From contig CAKRNA010000001.1 of NCBI GenBank assembly GCA_934365195.1, positions 248,001-312,000 of the forward strand: a stretch of 64,000 bases of DNA, written 5' to 3'. Within the stretch, counting starts at the first letter, position 1. The number at the start of each line of letters is the position of its first letter. Positions 46,867 through 54,975 of the stretch are shown here, piece after piece. This stretch comes from an uncultured Clostridia bacterium. GTDB lineage: Bacteria; Bacillota; Clostridia; Christensenellales; CAAEEZ01. The notes beneath the pieces are model-generated. The model was not told where the DNA came from, searched no databases, and was given only the letters and a program-made list of their open reading frames with translations. A program made the position numbers and the translations under genes.

Positions 46867-48387
46867 CTAATCTAATTCGTTTAGTTTGTCCTTATAAATA
46901 GACTCGGTAGCGTGTTTAAGCGGCGTTTCCTTTTGCGACAATGCAACCATGCCTTTGGTTTTAGCGGACTGAGCAATCGTACCCGCACCGCTAGAACATC
47001 CGAACGGGCATGCCATACCCTCTAATAAGTAACCGTCGTACTTGCCTTTTTTAGCGTCCTTTAACATTTGCCTACACTCTGCTAAGCCTTGCACCGCCTT
47101 CACCTTTATCTCACGGTCGGGAGCAATCTCCTTGCAAGCGTTTACAACTGCCTCTGCAACTCCGCCTGCCACCGCATAGCCACGTCCGTCGGCACTAGTT
47201 ACGTTTTCAAGCGGCTTTTCTTTAAGGTTGTTAAAGTCCACCTTTTTTGCAATAAACATACCCATCAATTCCTCAAAAGTAAGCACGAAGTCCACGTCCG
47301 ACCTAATGCTGCGCCTCGATGCCTCTAATTTTTTAGCCGAGCACGGTCCAACAAACACGATTTTTGCCTTCGGGAATTTTTTCTTTATTAGCCTAGCGGT
47401 TAGCACCATAGGTGTTAGCGCCATCGAAATATTTTCCTTGAACTCCGGGAACTCGGTTTTTGCCATTACCGACCAACTCGGACAGCACGACGTACCCATA
47501 AATTTTAGGCGTTCAGGCACGTTTTTAAGGTAGTCGTTAGCCTCTTCTATCGTGCACAAATCCGCCCCGATAGACACCTCGTACACACCCTTAAAGCCAA
47601 GTTGCCCCATAGCGTCGTCTATGGTTTTCAGGTTTATTCTAGGTCCGAATTGTCCAACGAACGCAGGCGCCATAATAGCGTACACGTCCTCCTCGTTTTT
47701 AATCGCTTGGATAACTTGGAATATTTGCGACTTATCGGCTATTGCACCAAACGGGCAATTTACCAGACACATTCCACAACTTACGCACTTTTCGTAGTTT
47801 ATTTTTGCCTTGCCGAACTCGTCGGACTCGATAGCGTTCATACCGCACGCTTTTTGGCAAGGGCGCTCTCTGTGAACTATTGCGTTGTACGGGCACACGT
47901 CCTTACATTTTCCGCATTTAATACATAAGTTTTGGTCTATGATGGACTTTCCGTTCACGATAGATATTGCGTTTTTCGGGCACACGTTAGCGCAAGGGTT
48001 AGCAAGACAGCCTGCGCATACGTCTGTAACCACGTAGGAGTTTTCAGGGCAAGCGTTACAAGCGAAGTCGATAATATTTATTAGCGGCGGCTCGTAATAT
48101 CTGCTCGTTCTTGTGGCTTCCTCGATTCCCGTTGCAATAGGCGAATGCTCGTCCATACTCCTTACGGGTAAGCCGATGGCTAGCCTTAGCCTTTCAGCAA
48201 CAATCGCCCTCTCCAAAAATATGGATTCACGATACTTTGCTTGTCCGTTCTTTTTAGCGTTTTTGTTCAGCATTGTGTAAGGGATTTCCTCTATTCTGGA
48301 GTAGTCCCCGCCTTCGTAGGCAAGTTTTGCAACCTCTACAAATACGTTTCTTCTTATCTTTACAAGTGAACCGTAACTGTCAAACAT
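46867..48387 (-). CDS. [FeFe]-hydrogenase, group B-like
   Basis: 506 residues, soluble. The first 90 residues lack a known domain. A ferredoxin-like region follows, rich in cysteines: CNACPEN, CAGCLANPCANVCP, CIKCGKCKDVCP and CVSCGMCLVNCP, enough for three or four 4Fe-4S clusters. The H-cluster domain has TSCCPSW, GPCSAKKLE and GMACPFGCSSGAG, the three cysteine motifs of iron-only hydrogenases in the form seen in the group B1/B3 branch. These members are usually single proteins and may evolve hydrogen from ferredoxin or act as sensors. None of the maturation genes is in the window. Confidence 0.85.
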   Translation of the reverse strand: MFDSYGSLVKIRRNVFVEVAKLAYEGGDYSRIEEIPYTMLNKNAKKNGQAKYRESIFLERAIVAERLRLAIGLPVRSMDEHSPIATGIEEATRTSRYYEPPLINIIDFACNACPENSYVVTDVCAGCLANPCANVCPKNAISIVNGKSIIDQNLCIKCGKCKDVCPYNAIVHRERPCQKACGMNAIESDEFGKAKINYEKCVSCGMCLVNCPFGAIADKSQIFQVIQAIKNEEDVYAIMAPAFVGQFGPRINLKTIDDAMGQLGFKGVYEVSIGADLCTIEEANDYLKNVPERLKFMGTSCCPSWSVMAKTEFPEFKENISMALTPMVLTARLIKKKFPKAKIVFVGPCSAKKLEASRRSIRSDVDFVLTFEELMGMFIAKKVDFNNLKEKPLENVTSADGRGYAVAGGVAEAVVNACKEIAPDREIKVKAVQGLAECRQMLKDAKKGKYDGYLLEGMACPFGCSSGAGTIAQSAKTKGMVALSQKETPLKHATESIYKDKLNELD

Positions 48388-48540
48388 TTTATCCTCTCCA
48401 TAATTAAAAAATTTATATACTCTCTTAATTTTCTTTCCATTGATATAATATATTATTACTAGAAAATAGTCAAATAATTACCCGTTGCGTTTTATATAAA
48501 TTACTCTTAAAAAATTTATCCAAAAAATAATCAAAACCTA

Positions 48541-48620
48541 TAAAAAAAGATAAGCCCTTGCGCTTGTTAGGTTATACCTAACTCCCACAACTCCGATATG
48601 TTTCAATCTATCGCTTATCT
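48541..48620 (-). ncRNA. Candidate small RNA 1, about 80 nt
   Basis: Starts at the expected +1 of a consensus promoter and ends in a T run. An 8-bp outer stem, AGATAAGC (5' end) with GCTTATCT (3' end), encloses the whole RNA. Inside is a perfect hairpin with arms GTTAGG and CCTAAC (48582-48566) and a smaller GATA/TATC hairpin. No open frame is present. I could not match it to a known family. Confidence 0.55.
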
Positions 48621-48626
48621 ATGCAC

Positions 48627-48656
48627 ATTATAAAATAAAAGAAAAGAGGCTGTCAA
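48627..48656 (-). promoter_or_regulatory. Consensus promoter of candidate small RNA 1
   Basis: Minus strand perfect TTGACA (48656-48651), 18 bp, perfect TATAAT (48632-48627). The next 7 bases lead to the outer stem of the RNA. No coding gene follows it on this strand until the hydrogenase start 230 bp away. Confidence 0.7.
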
Positions 48657-48676
48657 CAAAATGAACAAAATTACAA

Positions 48677-48747
48677 GAAAAATAGCACCGCCACTTGCGT
48701 AAGCCCAAAGTCAGTTGCAGACGTGCTGATATAGGGCAATTCTTTTC
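48677..48747 (-). ncRNA. Candidate small RNA 2, about 70 nt
   Basis: Lies between the tRNA-Gln terminator and small RNA 1. Its 3' half folds with AGCAC (48727-48723) pairing GTGCT (48688-48684), an internal ACTT/AAGT pair, and ends in ATTTTT. A GCCC...GGGC pairing crosses the main stem, so a pseudoknot is possible. Weaker than RNA 1; family unknown. Confidence 0.35.
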
Positions 48748-48753
48748 ACCGCT

Positions 48754-48781
48754 ATTATTCTCAACAATTTTAAAATGTCAA
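48754..48781 (-). promoter_or_regulatory. Candidate promoter of small RNA 2
   Basis: Minus strand perfect TTGACA (48781-48776), 16 bp, AATAAT (48759-48754, 5/6). It begins right after the terminator that ends the gltX-tRNA transcript. Confidence 0.45.
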
Positions 48782-48792
48782 CAAAAATAAAA

Positions 48793-48814
48793 AGAACGCA
48801 ATTTCTTGCGTTCT
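48793..48814 (-). terminator. Intrinsic terminator of the gltX-tRNA-Gln transcript
   Basis: AGAACGCA/TGCGTTCT stem with a 6-nt loop, followed by five T on the minus strand. It begins 3 bp after the tRNA 3' end. Confidence 0.85.
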
Positions 48815-48816
48815 AG

Positions 48817-48890
48817 TGGCAGGAGTAAGCGGATTCGAACCGCTACACTAGGTGTCAGAGGCCTACGTGCTACCGTTACACCATACTCCA
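48817..48890 (-). tRNA. tRNA-Gln (anticodon CTG)
   Basis: 74 nt with encoded CCA. The acceptor arm begins TGGAGTA and pairs with TACTCC, D-stem GTG/CAC, anticodon loop CTCTGAC with CTG at positions 34-36, and T-arm GCGGTTCGAATCCGC. The U1 of the acceptor is typical of glutamine tRNAs. The pair at the base of the anticodon loop is C-A, slightly unusual. It starts only 5 bp after the gltX stop, so it is cut from the same transcript. Confidence 0.93.
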
Positions 48891-48895
48891 ATATA

Positions 48896-50335
48896 TTATA
48901 GGCGTTTTAGCGCCTCGTTTAGCCTTGTAATCGTTTTTTCTTTGCCTAGTACGTCCGCCATTTCGGTTGCGCCGCCTGGGGTGTTCATAACGCCCGTGAT
49001 TGCAATTCTTACTGCCCAAAGCAAAGCGGTTTTTTTGTAGGACTTACCCTCGGATAGTGCCACAAGCACGCTAAACAAGTTGTCGTTGTTCCAGTCTGCG
49101 TCGCTTACGTTTTCAAGCACTTTGATAGCGTCCTCTAAGCAAATCTTTGCTACGTCCTTATCGCATTTCATTTTTTTGTGGAAGTACAATTCGGTGTCAA
49201 AGCACGGGTTGTATTCCTCAAGAAAATCTACTTTTTCAGGTATTTCGCTAAGGATTTCCACCCTTGCTTGTAGTAGTTTTGCTAGTTTTTTGTAGTCGTA
49301 CTTGCCTTTTACCTTGCTCTTTTCAAAGTAAGGAATGCTCATTTCGTAAAATTTCTCGCTGTCAAGTTCCCTTACGTACAAGCCGTTTAGCCATTTCATT
49401 TTGTTCTCGTCAAAAATCGACGGGCTTTTGTTCAAGCCATTTACGTCGAATAGTTCAATAAGTTCGCTCATACTTAGTTTTTCGGTGTTGTCTTTTGGGC
49501 TCCAACCAAGCAAAGCAATATAGTTGATTATTGCCTCCGGTAAGTAGCCTTTCTCGATAAAGTCGTTGAAGTTGGCGTCGCCGTACCTTTTTGAAAGTTT
49601 CCTTGTGGCATCTTTCATAATAGGAGGCAAATGCATATACTTAGGGCGCTCCCAACCAAAACTATCGTAAAGCAAATTGTACTTTGGCGTGCTAGACAAA
49701 TACTCAGTACCTCTAATTACGTGGGTAATATTCATAAGGTGGTCGTCGATAACGTTTGCAAAATTGTACGTTGGCATACCGTCGCTTTTTAAAAGTATAT
49801 TATCCTCAAGGTCAGAATAGTCCACACTAATAGTGCCGTACACCATATCGTCGTAACTGCTTTCGCCTTCGCTTGGAATATTTTGCCTAATTACGTAAGG
49901 CTCGCCGTTTCTTAGTTTTTCCTCAACTTCCTCTTTGGTAAGTTTTAGGCAATGCTTGTCGTATTTTCTCACGCCGTTTTCGTCGGTTAGGCTCTCTAAC
50001 CTTTCCTTAGAGCAGAAACAATAGTACGCTCCGCCCAGTTCCACCAACTTTTTAGCGTAATCTATATATAGTTGTTTTCTTTCGCTTTGGATATAAGGAC
50101 CGTAGCCGCCGTCCTTATCAGGACCTTCGTCGTGGGTAATGCCCGACTCTTTCAAGGTCTTATATATCAAATCTACTGCGCCTTCCACGTATCTTTCTTG
50201 GTCGGTATCCTCTATTCTTAGTACAAAAGTACCGTCGTTGTGCTTAGCGTACAAATACGCATATAATGCAGTACGCAAGTTGCCTATGTGCATAAATCCC
50301 GTTGGGCTTGGTGCAAATCTTGTTCTTACTTTCAT
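48896..50335 (-). CDS. gltX: Glutamyl-tRNA synthetase
   Basis: 479 residues from ATG 50335, which overlaps the radC stop as ATGA and has GGAG at a good distance. Class Ic features: RFAPSPTGFMHIGN (HIGH-type) near residue 6 and KLSKRYG (KMSKS-type) near 245, with the Zn-free CP domain and a helical anticodon-binding C-terminus (about 320-479). It charges tRNA-Glu; in Firmicutes the same enzyme usually also mischarges tRNA-Gln for the amidotransferase GatCAB. The tRNA-Gln gene just downstream in the same transcript agrees with this. Confidence 0.95.
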   Translation of the reverse strand: MKVRTRFAPSPTGFMHIGNLRTALYAYLYAKHNDGTFVLRIEDTDQERYVEGAVDLIYKTLKESGITHDEGPDKDGGYGPYIQSERKQLYIDYAKKLVELGGAYYCFCSKERLESLTDENGVRKYDKHCLKLTKEEVEEKLRNGEPYVIRQNIPSEGESSYDDMVYGTISVDYSDLEDNILLKSDGMPTYNFANVIDDHLMNITHVIRGTEYLSSTPKYNLLYDSFGWERPKYMHLPPIMKDATRKLSKRYGDANFNDFIEKGYLPEAIINYIALLGWSPKDNTEKLSMSELIELFDVNGLNKSPSIFDENKMKWLNGLYVRELDSEKFYEMSIPYFEKSKVKGKYDYKKLAKLLQARVEILSEIPEKVDFLEEYNPCFDTELYFHKKMKCDKDVAKICLEDAIKVLENVSDADWNNDNLFSVLVALSEGKSYKKTALLWAVRIAITGVMNTPGGATEMADVLGKEKTITRLNEALKRL

Positions 50336-51084
50336 TCTTCTCTCCACTCTACTTGGCTTTCGAAAAAGCCTTCGCCTAATTTTGTTTCTACGTGTTGTAT
50401 TATCTCGTTAAGGTCACCTGCAAATTTCATAGAGTAATATTCGTTACCCGAAATAATGATATGATCCAGTAGCCTTATATTTATCATTCTAAGCGCCGTG
50501 TAAATGCTCCTTGTCAGCCCCACGTCGTCCACCGACGGCGATACGTTACCCGACGGGTGATTATGGCAAAGTATTACGTTGGTTGCCTTGTACCTAAGCG
50601 CAAGTTCGCTAATCTCCCTTACGTGTATGCCCACTTGGTCCACAGTACCGCTTGACAATAGTTTGGTTGTGATTAACTCGGACTGGTTGTTTGTAAGTAA
50701 TAGGTACGCTTTCTCTTTGGTTTCGTAGCCTATTAGCCCTTGCATATAGTCCACCACTTTCTTTAAAGTGTCCACCTTCTTTTTGGCTTTTGCTTTGTCT
50801 AGTTGGTAGTACCCGAATATGCCTTTTAACGACGTAAGAAAAGTAGCCGTTACTTCGCTAATACCCTTCACAGTCATTAACTGCTCGTAGTCGGCATCTA
50901 AAACACCCGAAAAAGTCCCGAATTTTTCTATCAATTCGTGAGCGATTTCGTTTGTATCTTTTCTTGGCACAAAAGCATATAATACGTATTCAAGAACCTC
51001 GTGTGATTGCAGGCTTTCTATCCCGTCTTTGAGGATTCTATCACGCATTCTTGCCCTGTGTCCCTCGTGTACGCTTTTATTCAT
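50332..51084 (-). CDS. radC: RadC-family (JAB/MPN) protein
   Basis: About 250 residues. Two helix-hairpin-helix regions in the N-terminal half (LEYVLYAFV, VKGISEVTATFL) precede the JAB/MPN-like metal site: LCHNHPSGNVSPSVDD holds the H-x-H...D signature of RadC, followed by DHIIISGNEYYSM. Despite the name, a role in DNA repair is not established. The start is uncertain: ATG 51084 gives the usual N-terminus, ATG 51102 adds six residues, and neither has a ribosome site. It is co-transcribed with gltX (4-bp overlap). Confidence 0.88.
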   Translation of the reverse strand: MNKSVHEGHRARMRDRILKDGIESLQSHEVLEYVLYAFVPRKDTNEIAHELIEKFGTFSGVLDADYEQLMTVKGISEVTATFLTSLKGIFGYYQLDKAKAKKKVDTLKKVVDYMQGLIGYETKEKAYLLLTNNQSELITTKLLSSGTVDQVGIHVREISELALRYKATNVILCHNHPSGNVSPSVDDVGLTRSIYTALRMINIRLLDHIIISGNEYYSMKFAGDLNEIIQHVETKLGEGFFESQVEWREE

Positions 51085-51212
51085 ACAATAAATATATATC
51101 ATTTTATCACAAATTGCAAATAATTACACAATTTAACGAGGATATATTTTTATATCGGCTTAAATAAGTGTATAATGTGCTATGATATAAAGTGCTATAA
51201 AAGGAGTTAGTT

Positions 51213-52502
51213 ATGGAAAATTATCTTGACAGCATCATCAACACTACCAAAGAATTAGTTGCATTCAACAGTATTCAAACCGAGCCGCTACCGAATATGC
51301 CGTTTGGTAAGGCAAACTACGACTGCCTAACCACCGCCCTTAATATTTGCCGTGACCTTGGCTTTAGGGTAAAAAACCTAGACGGTTACTGCGGATACGC
51401 CGAAATAGGCGAGGGCGAACCTTTTGGAATACTTGCCCACCTAGACGTTGTGCCTAGTGGCGACGGCTGGAGCGTAGATGCTTTTAGCGGCGAAATAGTG
51501 GACGGCGTAATGTACGGAAGAGGCGTTCTTGACGATAAAGGACCTATCGTTTGTTGTATTTACGCTATTAAAAAACTGCTTGACGAAGGCAGACTACCAA
51601 ACAAAAAAATTCGCATCATTTTCGGCTGCAACGAGGAATCGGGCTGGGAATGTATTAAGCACTACAACAAAGTGGAAAAAATGCCTGACGTCGGTTTTTC
51701 TCCCGATGCCGACTTCCCCGTAATTTTCTTGGAGAAAGGTATTGCTCACTACAAGGTGACTATGCCTCTTGACGTTGTAGATATCAAAGGCGGACTAAGG
51801 GTGAATATGGTGCCTGACGAGGCAAGCCTAACCGTTAAGTATAACGAGAAGTACGAAACCTACTTAAAGTCACAAAACGCAGTTTATAGCGTCGAAAACG
51901 GGCTATTAACCCTTAAAACCGTTGGTAAATCCGCTCACGGCTCTACCCCTGAGGAAGGCGATAACGCTATTTTAAAACTGTTCAAACTATCTAATATTCC
52001 GTCGCTTGTTTTCCTTGCCGCAAAGTTTGAAACCACCGACGGCACGAACCTAAACCTTGCCCTGTTTGACGAGGAAAGCAAGAACCTAACCGTGAACCTT
52101 GGCGCTTGTAGTTACGTAAACAATAATATTGAAATGCTGGTGGATATTCGCTACCCTGCCTCCTATTCTAGCGAGGAAGTGACTAGGCGACTAACCGAAA
52201 GTCTAAAAGGCTTAACGGTCGAGAATTACAACGTTCAAGAGCCTATCTACGTGGACAAAAACAGCAATCTGGTTAAATCGTTACTTGCCGCTTACAACAA
52301 CGTAACGGGTGAACACGCAGAGCCTATCTCTATCGGCGGCGGCACTTACGCAAGGGCGCTAAAACAAGGCGTTGCGTTTGGACCTATCTTCCCCGGTCAA
52401 GAATCCACCATTCACCAAAGGGACGAAAGAGTTAAGGTTAGCGACCTACTAAAAATGAGCAAAATCTACTACGAGGCAATCAAAAATTTGTGTTTTGACT
52501 AG
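51213..52502 (+). CDS. pepV: M20 dipeptidase, PepV-like
   Basis: 429 residues, cytoplasmic. The dizinc site motifs are complete: AHLDVVPSG (His-x-Asp), GRGVLDDKGP, GCNEESGWE (Glu pair), SPDADFPV, and the terminal PGQESTIHQRDE His. A lid domain lies in the middle (about residues 180-350). It cleaves dipeptides with broad specificity and serves amino-acid recycling. The start has AAAGGAG; the gene stands alone between divergent radC and a terminator. Confidence 0.92.
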   Translation: MENYLDSIINTTKELVAFNSIQTEPLPNMPFGKANYDCLTTALNICRDLGFRVKNLDGYCGYAEIGEGEPFGILAHLDVVPSGDGWSVDAFSGEIVDGVMYGRGVLDDKGPIVCCIYAIKKLLDEGRLPNKKIRIIFGCNEESGWECIKHYNKVEKMPDVGFSPDADFPVIFLEKGIAHYKVTMPLDVVDIKGGLRVNMVPDEASLTVKYNEKYETYLKSQNAVYSVENGLLTLKTVGKSAHGSTPEEGDNAILKLFKLSNIPSLVFLAAKFETTDGTNLNLALFDEESKNLTVNLGACSYVNNNIEMLVDIRYPASYSSEEVTRRLTESLKGLTVENYNVQEPIYVDKNSNLVKSLLAAYNNVTGEHAEPISIGGGTYARALKQGVAFGPIFPGQESTIHQRDERVKVSDLLKMSKIYYEAIKNLCFD

Positions 52503-52596
52503 CCTGTGACCGCATTTTGCTTGGCTACTTGCCTGCCCCTAAAACAGTTTTCGGCGTTAGGCTTTGGCTATATTTATAAGCAAAGTAAAAAATCAA

Positions 52597-52626
52597 AAAG
52601 GGCAAGCCTATATGGTTTTGCCCTTT
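52597..52626 (+). terminator. Intrinsic terminator after pepV
   Basis: AAAGGGCAA/TTGCCCTTT stem with a 12-nt loop. It is followed by T-rich sequence in which a CTTTATGATTT-type phrase recurs three times. The remainder of 52630-52781 is gene-free. Confidence 0.75.
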
Positions 52627-52781
52627 CTTTATGATTTCCCCCTTTCTTTATGATTTTGCTTTTTATGGTTTTCCACTTGCTTTATAGTTTTACACTTTCT
52701 TTTTTGTAAAAATCTTCCATAAGCAATTATACGATAAGATTATTCCTTAATTTTTTTAATATTTTTTGCCGCTTTTATTTT

Positions 52782-53513
52782 CTACGGTAAACTCGGTAAA
52801 ATATTATCCTCGCCGATTTCGTTCACAAACTGTATTAAACCGCTAAGAATTACGTTTGCCAAATGGTTTTGGTACTCCTCGGTGACCAGTAGTTTTTCGT
52901 CCTCGGCGTTAGACAAAAATCCGCACTCTATTATTATCGTGGGGATATTGCTGCATTTCACAATAAAAAAATCGCCCTCCTGCGCCACGTACGACCTATT
53001 CACCGTAGGGATATTTATTTGCTTGTTCAAGTAATTTTGCATGCACAAAGCAAACTTTTTGGTGTTTTCGTTGCCGTTATCGGAGTAAAACACCTGCACT
53101 CCCCTACGCTTTTCGTCGTGGTAACGGTTTTGGTGAATGCTGATTACGTAATTTGCCCCGGACGAGCCTATTATTTCCTTCCTTTTTTGCATATCCCTAG
53201 TCTTAAAACCGTTCGTTGCCATTTTGTACAAGCCGTCCGCCGTTTTTCTTGTCATAACCGTTTTAAAATTGCTACTTTCAGCCAGTTTTTCCAACTTTTT
53301 TGCTATCGCTAAGTTAAGGTCACTCTCCTTTACTTTTGTATTTTTACCCGTCACACCGCCGTCCACTCCGCCGTGGCCTGCGTCAATCACCAAAACTAGC
53401 CCTTTTTGACTACTTGCCGTAGTTACGGAGCCCACCAAAAACGCCCCCAAAACCACGCCCAAAATCACCACCGCAACAACGTATAAAATTTGCCTTTTTC
53501 TCAACACAATCAT
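52782..53513 (-). CDS. cwlD: N-acetylmuramoyl-L-alanine amidase, CwlD-like
   Basis: About 243 residues: one N-terminal signal-anchor helix and an Amidase_3 domain. Zinc ligands and catalytic residues are visible: DAGHGGVDGG (His), the E in KVKESDLN, ISIHQNRY (His), and IECGFLSN (Glu). It removes peptide stems from peptidoglycan; CwlD-type enzymes do this while making spore-cortex muramic lactam. SpoIIR in the same window agrees with a spore-former. The start is uncertain: ATG 53513 gives a compact anchor, GTG 53528 adds five residues, and the ribosome site is weak for both. Confidence 0.88.
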   Translation of the reverse strand: MIVLRKRQILYVVAVVILGVVLGAFLVGSVTTASSQKGLVLVIDAGHGGVDGGVTGKNTKVKESDLNLAIAKKLEKLAESSNFKTVMTRKTADGLYKMATNGFKTRDMQKRKEIIGSSGANYVISIHQNRYHDEKRRGVQVFYSDNGNENTKKFALCMQNYLNKQINIPTVNRSYVAQEGDFFIVKCSNIPTIIIECGFLSNAEDEKLLVTEEYQNHLANVILSGLIQFVNEIGEDNILPSLP

Positions 53514-53561
53514 AGATTTTATACACACCTCGTGTTTAATGATATGTATAAAAACTAATAT

Positions 53562-53693
53562 TTATCCACCGAGTTATCCACATTTTTGTGGATTTTAGCC
53601 TATTTTTGTGGATAACTTTGTGGATAAACCATATTTTATCTACTATTTAGCCCGATAACGCCCTTTTTTGTTAAAATCTTAAAATGTGGAAAA
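53562..53693. promoter_or_regulatory. Cluster of six DnaA boxes
   Basis: Three perfect TTATCCACA boxes: 53574-53582 (plus), 53607-53615 (minus) and 53619-53627 (minus). Three near matches: 53562-53570 (plus, 8/9), 53587-53595 (minus, 7/9) and 53685-53693 (minus, 8/9). They fill the gap between divergent cwlD and the PRC-like gene. A strongly AT-rich stretch (53700-53790) follows. dnaA and dnaN are not in the window, so this is either a DnaA-controlled promoter, a titration or reactivation site, or an origin at an unusual place. Confidence 0.7.
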
Positions 53694-53810
53694 ATTTGGC
53701 GAAAAAAATACAATTATGTAATATTTTGCATAACAATTATTCACGAAAAAAATAATTATAAATTTCGTTATAAAATATACATTTTTTGCATAGTATATCG
53801 TGAGGTGAAA

Positions 53811-54392
53811 ATGGCTAAATTAACTGATTTTTTGGGCAAAAAAACCGTGGATATTATATCGTGCAAAGAGGTTGGCGTGGTGCTTTTTGGCGTATTTAAC
53901 GGGCGAATTAAAAAACTAACGCACCTTGTTACGTCAGAGGGGTACGTGGCGTGCGTAAAACACGCAAAAATCACAGAAAATCATATTTTGTCGGGTAAAA
54001 CCGAGGAAAAAACCGACGATATTAGAATAAATCTAGACACTCCCCTTCTTACCCTTGACGGAGAAAAACTTACGTTAACCGATATTGTGCTAGACAAAAA
54101 TATGAACGTTTTAGAGATTATAACGACTACGAAAACCTTTACTAAAAACGAAGTTTACAACGCTAGCAGCGACCTTGTGCTTCTTCAAGGGAAAAAATAC
54201 AAAAAGCCCCAACCCATAAAAAAGGTTACGGATAAAGTAACGTTAATTTATCCGGTTGAGAAAAAGCCGATAAATATTGCGCCCTTAAATAACGTGAAGG
54301 ATTTAACCTACAAAATGCCAAAAAAAGTGACTTTTACCTCGGTAGTTCCTATTAAAAAAGCCTCCGAGCAAACCGTCGCTATCAAAATTTAA
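53811..54392 (+). CDS. PRC-barrel-like protein of unknown function
   Basis: 193 residues from ATG 53811, which has GAGGTG upstream; the frame also opens two codons earlier at GTG. Two similar beta-rich halves are seen: residues 8-55 (LGKKTVDIISCKEVGVVLFG, GRIKKLTHLV) and residues 80-125 (LLTLDGEKLTLTDIVLDKNM, NEVYNASSDLVLL). The pattern of a short barrel ending in a gene-expression-type DLVLLQGK strand recalls PRC-barrel proteins, but the match is weak. The C-terminal 65 residues are lysine/proline-rich and probably flexible. Alone, behind a DnaA-box cluster. Confidence 0.65.
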   Translation: MAKLTDFLGKKTVDIISCKEVGVVLFGVFNGRIKKLTHLVTSEGYVACVKHAKITENHILSGKTEEKTDDIRINLDTPLLTLDGEKLTLTDIVLDKNMNVLEIITTTKTFTKNEVYNASSDLVLLQGKKYKKPQPIKKVTDKVTLIYPVEKKPINIAPLNNVKDLTYKMPKKVTFTSVVPIKKASEQTVAIKI

Positions 54393-54629
54393 CTTGCTTA
54401 CCGATGCCCTAGCCTTAAAACTTGAAAATAGCAAACTTAGCAACTAAGCACTAATTTAAAAGATAATAGCCGTAAAATTTTCACACTTTTATCTACTAAT
54501 TTTACTTTGCAACGTTACTTAGAAATATTTTGCTAAATACAATCAATAATTGTTTTGTAATACTTTAAAATTTTGTTTAATCCTAACAATAACCAAACCA
54601 AAAACTAATACTTTATTCTCCATATAAAG
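54393..54629. other. Gene-free AT-rich interval
   Basis: About 240 bp after the PRC-like gene, without open frame, repeat or clear hairpin. Together with the small-RNA unit at 54630-54785 it makes up most of the 583-bp gap before trxB. Confidence 0.5.
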
Positions 54630-54750
54630 CAAAAAGGTTCGAATACCGTTCGAACCTCGTTTGCAATTATATGATAAGGGGGAAAATTATGAGCATTTTT
54701 GTTCACGACCGTTTTGTAACTTGCTTACAAGCGTGTCGCTTTGTTTTATC
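54630..54750 (-). ncRNA. Candidate small RNA 3, about 120 nt
   Basis: A self-contained minus-strand unit. A near-consensus promoter sits just upstream, a perfect 6-bp hairpin TTGTAA-N5-TTACAA (54730-54714) lies in the 5' half, flanked by a possible CGAC/GTCG closing pair, and the unit ends with a 9-bp terminator stem AGGTTCGAA/TTCGAACCT (54657-54635) and five T. A short frame of about 20 codons begins at ATG 54692 or GTG 54704 without a ribosome site, so a tiny peptide is possible but unlikely. Family unknown. Confidence 0.5.
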
Positions 54751-54756
54751 GGTGTA

Positions 54757-54785
54757 ATAATATCAACTTTGAGTTAATTTGTCAA
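54757..54785 (-). promoter_or_regulatory. Promoter of candidate small RNA 3
   Basis: Minus strand perfect TTGACA (54785-54780), 17 bp, TATTAT (54762-54757, 5/6). Confidence 0.6.
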
Positions 54786-54884
54786 CAAAAATAACGCCTA
54801 TTTCAAAAAAATTTTACAATATTCTACATTTTAATTAAACTGTCTAATTATTATTGCAGTTTGTATATTTTTTCGCATAAAAAA

Positions 54885-54917
54885 CGGAGAAAACCCGTTT
54901 CTTTTTTATTTTCTCCG
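54885..54917 (-). terminator. Intrinsic terminator after trxB
   Basis: CGGAGAAAA/TTTTCTCCG stem with a 15-nt loop and a T run on the minus strand. It isolates the small-RNA unit from trxB transcription. Confidence 0.7.
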
Positions 54918-54975
54918 CATTTTTTACTGTTTTTTGAATTTTTATTCGTAATTAAATTCACCTGAAAATCGCTCT

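Noticed and set aside
48541..48620. Treating small RNA 1 only as a terminator of the unit to its right
   Set aside because: The tRNA-Gln transcript already has a strong terminator at 48793-48814, and a perfect promoter sits right ahead of the RNA.
53562..53800. Calling the DnaA-box cluster oriC outright
   Set aside because: No dnaA, dnaN, rpmH or recF nearby, and gene orientation does not switch at the site.
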